In this document: positions 23,538 to 24,810 of the stretch, in pieces
Layout of the letters: each line of letters opens with the position of its first letter
Position numbering within the stretch: the first letter of the stretch is position 1
Assembly: GCA_045600065.1 (NCBI GenBank)
Contig: JAZRXE010000060.1
Location: 1-24,810 of the forward strand
DNA from: RGIG2707 sp045600065
Lineage (GTDB): Bacteria > Bacillota > Clostridia > Peptostreptococcales > Anaerovoracaceae
Length of the DNA stretch: 24,810 nucleotides
Reading direction: 5' to 3'
The notes under the pieces: generated by a model
Told to the model about the DNA's origin: nothing
Database searches by the model: none
Seen by the model: the letters and a program-made list of their open reading frames with translations, nothing else
Translations under genes and position numbers: made by a program

Positions 23538-23555
23538 TGCGCTTTTGTATATAGT

Positions 23556-24362
23556 ATGAAAAAGCTCGAACGTGTCAGCTCCATAACTCACATACTGACC
23601 GAGAATCCCAACAGGGATTATTCCCTGGGCAGCTTCGCGGAGTTTTTCGGCTGTTCAAAATCCAGTATCAGCGAGGACATCAAAAGCGTCCGAGCGGCAA
23701 TAGAGGCCTGCGGTCTGGGATATCTTGAGACCACCTCCGGTATAAAGGGCGGGGTGCGCTACGTTCCCTATATATCAGAGGCAGAGACCCTGGAGTATCT
23801 TCAGAGCCTCAAGGCATATTTCGAAGAGCCCGAGCGCATGCTGGGCAGCGGTTTTCTGTATACCTCGGATATAATGTTCAACCCCAGGCTGGCCAAGGGC
23901 GCAGCCAGGATATTTGCAAAGAGATTCGCCAGCTCGGAGGCCGACATGGTCGTTACCGTAGAGACCAAGGGCATAGGCGTGGCGCTTTTTACGGCGGAGC
24001 TTCTGGATATCCCCCTGGTGGTGATCAGAAGGGAAAACAAGGTCTCCGAGGGCTCGACCATAAGCATCAACTACTTCAGCGGCTCTGCGGACAGGCTGCA
24101 GCAGATGAGCATATCAAAGCGCTCCATAAAGCACGGCTCCAGGGCCCTTATTATCGACGATTTTATGAGGGGCGGCGGGAGCATAAAGGGTATAAGCAAC
24201 ATGCTGGAGGAATTCGATTCATCCATAGCCGGAGTGGGCGTTGTGGTGGTCACCGGCGGCATGGACAACAAGAAGATAGGCGAATACTTCCCGCTTATCT
24301 GCATAGATGAAAAGGGCGGCCCTGGCAGCGTAAGCATCAATCCCGAGCTGCAGCAGAAATAG
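23556..24362 (+). CDS. purR: Purine operon repressor PurR (Bacillus type)
   Basis: 268-residue PurR of the Firmicute type: an N-terminal winged-helix DNA-binding domain (about 1-73, with FFGCSKSSISEDIKSV) fused to a type I phosphoribosyltransferase-fold domain that senses PRPP. Close match to B. subtilis PurR in VETKGI, VVIRRENKVSEGSTISINY, ISKRSIKHGS and the PRPP-loop IIDDFMRGGGS (D201-D202). It lacks the longer C-terminal tail of the B. subtilis protein. The start is set by homology: no good ribosome site is present, as the nearest GGAAGG is over 20 bases upstream. It follows murC by 18 bases and precedes prs, whose product makes its effector PRPP. Confidence 0.95.
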   Translation: MKKLERVSSITHILTENPNRDYSLGSFAEFFGCSKSSISEDIKSVRAAIEACGLGYLETTSGIKGGVRYVPYISEAETLEYLQSLKAYFEEPERMLGSGFLYTSDIMFNPRLAKGAARIFAKRFASSEADMVVTVETKGIGVALFTAELLDIPLVVIRRENKVSEGSTISINYFSGSADRLQQMSISKRSIKHGSRALIIDDFMRGGGSIKGISNMLEEFDSSIAGVGVVVVTGGMDNKKIGEYFPLICIDEKGGPGSVSINPELQQK

Positions 24363-24422
24363 TTTGTTTTTAATTTTTAATAAATACCATTAGCAAAGCA
24401 TCAGAAAGAAAGGAATTCTATC

Positions 24423-24810
24423 ATGAAGAACGGTGTTTATACTGATTACAAGCTCTTTGCCGGCAACGGCAACCCCGAACTGGCAGCGGAGATCGCCAGG
24501 ATCATGGGCAAGCCCCTGGCTCAGTGCAATGTGGGAAAATTCAGCGACGGAGAGATCTCTGTCAGCATCAAGGAGACTGTGCGCGGAGTAGACTGCTACA
24601 TCATCCAGTCCACAGGATATCCCGTAAACGACAATCTTATGGAGCTTTGCATCATGATAGACGCGATGAAGCGTGCTTCCGCAGGCCGCATCAACGCAGT
24701 CATTCCCTATTTCGGCTATGCCCGTCAGGACAGGATCTCCAAGGCAAGAGAACCGCTGACAGCCAAGCTGGTCGCAGATCTTATCAGCACCGCAGGCGCA
24801 GACAGGATCA
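24423..24810 (+). CDS. prs: Ribose-phosphate pyrophosphokinase, partial (3' end outside window)
   Basis: First 129 codons of PRPP synthetase, which transfers pyrophosphate from ATP to ribose 5-phosphate and feeds purine, pyrimidine, His and Trp synthesis. Recognised by KLFAGNGNPELA, GKFSDGEISVSIKETVRG near 42-59, and the ATP-binding YFGYARQDRISKAREP near 99-114. Some positions differ from the usual text: FSDGEISV stands for FSDGEIxV, and the stretch after YARQDR has ISKAREP where RKARSREP is common. AAAGGA lies ten bases before the start; 60 bases separate it from purR. It runs off the right edge. Confidence 0.93.
   Translation, partial: MKNGVYTDYKLFAGNGNPELAAEIARIMGKPLAQCNVGKFSDGEISVSIKETVRGVDCYIIQSTGYPVNDNLMELCIMIDAMKRASAGRINAVIPYFGYARQDRISKAREPLTAKLVADLISTAGADRI

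Overview
The window looks like a chromosomal stretch of a Clostridia-type Firmicute (Bacillota) with moderately high GC. The signs are AAGGAG-type ribosome binding sites on most genes, a Bacillus-type PurR repressor, an LTA-synthase-family protein, a manganese riboswitch upstream of mntP, and a gltX-murC-purR-prs run. No rRNA, CRISPR array, insertion sequence or phage gene was seen.

Region 1 (1-6120, minus strand): a tandem array of at least five paralogous M20-family amidohydrolases (AbgB-like), read from a promoter near 6092-6120. In transcription order they are C, B, A, B', A'. A' is cut by the window edge. A resembles A' and B resembles B', so a two-gene A-B unit appears to have been duplicated. 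Each intergenic spacer carries a different GC-rich hairpin.

Region 2 (6197-8160): divergent to the array, a MOFRL-type glycerate kinase with its own promoter, then a phosphinothricin-acetyltransferase-like GNAT enzyme. A hairpin terminator lies between this region and the convergent region 3.

Region 3 (8159-13861, minus strand): a manganese-homeostasis unit. A strong promoter is followed by a yybP-ykoY (Mn2+) riboswitch with an intrinsic terminator, then mntP, then a P2-type cation ATPase coupled to mntP by a 12-base gap. The ATPase is most simply read as a Mn2+ exporter, and two usual Ca2+-ligand positions in its M6 helix are changed. An LTA-synthase-like protein follows in the same direction, behind a 10-bp inverted repeat.

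Region 4 (14000-16349): divergent from region 3, a MATE exporter and an EamA/DMT transporter in one operon with a clear terminator.

Region 5 (16440-19475): the most irregular part. It holds an alpha/beta-hydrolase with a large central insertion and a probable leaderless start, a 407-base stretch (17524-17930) containing a decayed SpoVK/CbbX-like AAA+ C-terminus, and an AT-richer unknown membrane protein.

Region 6 (19577-24810): a peroxiredoxin-like protein and tRNA-Glu(CUC) on the minus strand. The tRNA gene is divergent from gltX, with a -35 element overlapping a TTGACA on the other strand. gltX is followed by murC, purR and the start of prs. The 345-base gap 13655-13999 holds the riboswitch, a promoter and an inverted repeat.
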